Positions 11,601 to 12,604 of a DNA stretch of 12,604 nt are shown piece by piece. The notes below the pieces were generated by a model. The model was not told where the DNA came from. It ran no database searches and saw only the letters and a program-made list of their open reading frames with translations. The stretch comes from Parachlamydiaceae bacterium (GTDB lineage Bacteria; Chlamydiota; Chlamydiia; Chlamydiales; Parachlamydiaceae), in contig PLSG01000174.1 in assembly GCA_003164155.1 (NCBI GenBank), forward strand, positions 245 through 12,848. The letters are read 5' to 3'. The position numbers and the translations under genes are program-made. How positions within the stretch are numbered: position 1 is the first letter of the stretch; each line of letters begins with the position of its first letter.

Positions 11601-12604
11601 TCTAGGCACTGTTAAGTCAAATATCGGCCATCTGGAGCTTGCCGCGGGTGTGGCAGGTATAATCAAGGTAGTCTTGCAAATGCAGCATAAAACGCTTGTG
11701 AAGACCTTGCATGCAGAAGAGCAAAACCCCTATATAGATTTAAAGGGCAGCCCCTTTTATATTGTAAAGGATAACCAGGATTGGAAAGCGGTAGAAGATG
11801 CAAACGGAAGCCCACTTCCTCGGATCGCTGGGGTAAGCAGCTTTGGATTTGGGGGGACTAATGCCCATATCGTCATTCAAGAATATATTCCTAAACAAGC
11901 AGAAGGGGCAGCTGCAACCATGGTTTCCCTTTATGTAATTATCCCCATTTCAGCCAAGAACAAAGAGCGTTTAAAGGTCTATGTGAAAAAGATTTTGGCT
12001 TTTATTGAGAAAAATGCAGACCTCAATCTAGCAGATGTTTCTTATACGCTGCAGATGGGAAGAGAAGCCATGGAAGAACGCCTGGGATTAATTGTGGACT
12101 CAATGGAAGAGCTGAAAGTCAAATTGCGCAAGTATCTCAACGAGGATGAAAGCATTGATAACTTGCATGCTGGTCAAGTTAAGCAAAATAAAGAAATAGC
12201 CGCCATTTTTGAAGCTCACGTGGAACTTAACGAAGCTATAGATAAATTGATCGAGCACGGCAAGTTTTCAGAATTGCTAAATTTTTGGGTAAAAGGCGTG
12301 CATATCGATTGGAAAAAGCTCTATACCTCGCATCCGCCTAGAAAAATCAGCCTTCCCACCTATCCTTTTGCCAAAGATGTATTTTGGATTGATGGCCTAG
12401 ACACGGTGCCTAAGGCCCTAAAATCTCAACAAGCCGCCCCTCGGCAACCTTTAATGCTTGAAAGCCCGCCAACTACAGATGGGAGTCAGTGGAAGATAAC
12501 ACTTTCGGGCGATGAGTTCTATTTGAAAGACCACCTGGTAATGGGTCAAAAAGTACTGCCGGGGGTGGCATATCTTGAAATGGCCCAGTCAAGAATAAGG
12601 CAAA
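8689..12604 (+). CDS. Modular trans-AT polyketide synthase continuing the KS2 module (3' partial)
   Basis: The gene starts at ATG 8689 inside the ATGA overlap with the previous stop and stays open to the window end, with 1,305 residues visible. Order: post-KS linker, DH2 (His 9316, Asp 9817), ACP2 (Ser 10291), KS3 (Cys 11083, His 11488, His 11629), linker, and the beginning of DH3 (His 12532). There is no AT, KR, ER or methyltransferase in the visible part. The amino terminus begins directly with the linker that normally follows a ketosynthase, so this protein needs the KS2 carboxy end of the upstream protein to complete its first module. The start is supported by an AGAGG motif ten bases upstream and by an in-frame TAA at 8680-8682, which rules out an earlier start. 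The stop-start overlap implies co-transcription and coupled translation. Confidence 0.96.
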   Translation, partial: MNPTNDTPRAILIPLSAKNKERLMAYVKKMVDFVEANPEVNLINLAYTLQVGRVAMEERLGLIVTSVAELKDKLHRFLKGEEGLGNLYLGQVKRNKEMISSFEADEDFHIMTAQWIEKRKYSKILDFWVKGLHVDWNKLYMHKKPQRISLPTYPFADEKYWIGGLDPNFFSSSISRSAQLHPLLHENQSTIFKEVFSSTFTGNEFFLKDHVIRGQKVLPGAAQIEMAYVAMRQASGDFQTPLQLKHISWKRPFCMDDVPQTVHIAVSPEENNAMAYEVYSGSEQDAIIHSQGTALFTTVKELKSVDMAALQAQPFISEHTSKEIYEIFNDLGLCYGPGQQSIHFLRVLENAVLAKLHLPESVVDTLNAYTLHPSLLDGALQASIGFKLKGSAIKLMLPFSLDSLEVFGKSSASMWALVRPYEGHTSEKFQKLDIDLCDEAGNIVVQMRGFSSLAVEEENVGRGMLLFQPVAKEKTADKSMAKEKDVQEIKSPEIDTQQLSLKIQRMLQEIASKILNLPIEKLDVDSELSEYGFDSITLTDFANQVANKYHVELTPTIFFEYPTIESCAKYLSVQYGAKLASHFAVRTLATAESAKELPETSSLLDHRLRFKSSAKDNSTLGAKSQDLHAPIAIVGMSGAFPKAHDLEEFWGNLLTGKDCISEIPEDRWDWRAIWGDPTQEDNKTNVKWGGFLDNISEFDPLFFGISPREALLMDPQQRLLMEYVWLAIENAGYAAKSLSGTNTGMFIGTASSGYEARIEKAHVPIEGYTATGMVPSVGPNRMSFFLNFHGPSEPIETACSSSLVAIHHAIMAIHTGDCDQAIAGGINAIVSPEVQISFNKAGMLSPDGRCKTISKNANGYGRGEGVGMLFLKKLSDAEASGDRIYAVIRSSAVNHGGRANSLTAPNSKAQADLLITAYNKAGIDPRTVSYIEAHGTGTSLGDPVEVNGLKAAFKELYQSNGDLHVERAHCGLGTVKSNIGHLELAAGVAGIIKVVLQMQHKTLVKTLHAEEQNPYIDLKGSPFYIVKDNQDWKAVEDANGSPLPRIAGVSSFGFGGTNAHIVIQEYIPKQAEGAAATMVSLYVIIPISAKNKERLKVYVKKILAFIEKNADLNLADVSYTLQMGREAMEERLGLIVDSMEELKVKLRKYLNEDESIDNLHAGQVKQNKEIAAIFEAHVELNEAIDKLIEHGKFSELLNFWVKGVHIDWKKLYTSHPPRKISLPTYPFAKDVFWIDGLDTVPKALKSQQAAPRQPLMLESPPTTDGSQWKITLSGDEFYLKDHLVMGQKVLPGVAYLEMAQSRIRQ
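8713..9171 (+). other. AT-less post-KS linker 2, at the amino end of the second protein
   Basis: The segment has the same pattern as linker 1: IPLSAKNKERLMAYVKKMV, AYTLQVGRVAMEERLGLIV, WVKGLHVDWNKLY, and PTYPFADEKYW at 9139-9171. In the sister modules this segment is fused to its KS; here it opens a new protein with only about eleven extra residues in front. No recognisable docking helix precedes it. Confidence 0.88.
9226..10062 (+). other. Dehydratase DH2
   Basis: Complete DH with LHPLLHEN at the start, HVIRGQKVLP (9316-9345, catalytic His 9316), CYGPGQQSI, and HPSLLDGALQ with Asp 9817. All catalytic motifs are present. It closely resembles DH1, including a shared LDIDLCDEAGNI segment. The module has no KR to make its beta-hydroxy substrate, so it would need a trans-acting KR or a KR in a neighbouring module, or it may be idle. 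Confidence 0.9.
10075..10113 (+). other. Remnant of a ketoreductase amino-terminal strand
   Basis: Directly after DH2 the reading is GMLLFQPVAKEK, which aligns with GMLMLHPVWKER at the start of KR1 (5705-5740). After this dozen residues the sequence goes through a short Lys/Glu-rich stretch into ACP2, and the remaining ~370 KR residues are absent. This looks like a scar of an in-frame KR deletion, inferred from comparison inside the window. Confidence 0.7.
10180..10420 (+). other. Acyl carrier protein ACP2
   Basis: A single carrier with EYGFDSITLTDFAN; the phosphopantetheine Ser is codon 10291. It is close to ACP1 across the whole domain (for example RMLQEIASKIL against RMLQEVASKIL, and a shared FFEYPTIE segment). 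The position six after the Ser is Phe, so there is no beta-branching Trp. It serves the KS2 module and passes the chain to KS3. Confidence 0.93.
10573..11895 (+). other. Ketosynthase KS3, trans-AT type
   Basis: A complete KS: Cys 11083 in ETACSSSLVA, His 11488 in HGTGTSLGDP, His 11629 in SNIGHLELAAG, with the canonical GFGGTNAH end. It shares the WGDP...NKTNVKWGGF segment with KS2 and is a close paralogue of it. The usual ANGYVRGEG reads ANGYGRGEG here. The catalytic triad supports elongation. Its substrate from ACP2 is either a beta-keto or, if a KR acts in trans, an unsaturated chain. Confidence 0.93.
11506..11537 (+). repeat. 32-base exact repeat, copy B (KS3)
   Basis: The second copy of the repeat at 8285-8316, about 3.2 kb downstream in direct orientation. 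The distance equals one linker-DH-ACP-KS unit. Confidence 0.85.
11935..12387 (+). other. AT-less post-KS linker 3
   Basis: The third copy of the flanking segment: IPISAKNKERLKVYVKKIL, YTLQMGREAMEERLGLIV, WVKGVHIDWKKLY, and PTYPFAKDVFW at 12355-12387. It is continuous with KS3 through a 17-residue joint, unlike the split copy at 8713. It again leaves no room for an AT. Confidence 0.87.
12445..12604 (+). other. Dehydratase DH3, amino part only (cut by window end)
   Basis: The start of a DH with HLVMGQKVLP at 12532-12561 (catalytic His 12532), preceded by GDEFYLKD as in DH1 and DH2. The usual LHPLLHEN opening is replaced by a diverged RQPLMLES stretch. The catalytic Asp and everything after it lie beyond the window. 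Confidence 0.82.

Overview
The whole 12.6 kb window is plus-strand modular type I polyketide synthase (PKS) sequence. It lies in two co-directional genes, and both run off the window edges. The first gene is open from base 2 to the stop at 8690-8692, giving about 2,896 visible residues; its true start lies upstream. The second starts at ATG 8689, overlaps the first stop by four bases (ATGA), and is still open at 12604, giving 1,305 visible residues. There is no intergenic space, RNA gene, mobile element, CRISPR array or terminator.

Domain order in protein 1 is: DH tail (2-~172), ketoreductase-like structural segment (~209-880), enoylreductase ER (~908-1864), ketoreductase KR0 (~1895-2460), carrier protein ACP0 (Ser at 2804), ketosynthase KS1 (~3041-4322), post-KS linker (~4323-4815), dehydratase DH1 (~4868-5690), KR1 (~5705-6840), ACP1 (Ser at 7031), KS2 (~7352-8668), stop. 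Protein 2 continues the KS2 module: linker (~8713-9171), DH2 (~9226-10062), ACP2 (Ser at 10291), KS3 (~10573-11895), linker (~11935-12387), start of DH3 (~12445-12604).

None of the three ketosynthases is followed by an acyltransferase (AT). KS1 and KS3 are followed directly, and KS2 across the gene junction, by the short linker ending in a PTYPFA...W motif that is typical of trans-AT PKSs. Malonyl units are therefore presumably loaded by an AT encoded outside the window. By contrast, the first part (DH, structural segment, in-line ER, KR, ACP with GMDSL, then KS1 with a GMGCRFPGG start) looks like a cis-AT, fully reducing module of the myxobacterial or cyanobacterial kind. The window thus appears to capture a switch from cis-AT-like to trans-AT-like assembly line, with the style changing just after KS1.

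If modules act in order, the upstream module delivers a saturated acyl chain. The KS1 module (DH1-KR1-ACP1) adds two carbons and should form an alkene. The KS2 module spans both proteins and carries a DH but no KR; a short remnant of the KR amino-terminal strand remains between DH2 and ACP2, suggesting KR deletion. KS3 passes the chain to a further DH-containing module beyond the window. No methyltransferase, thioesterase, condensation or adenylation domain is visible.

The source organism cannot be named. Base composition is roughly mid-40s % GC by hand counting of a few lines, and the proteins are rich in Lys, Glu and Ile. This argues against an actinomycete and fits many Gram-negative, Firmicute or host-associated bacteria.
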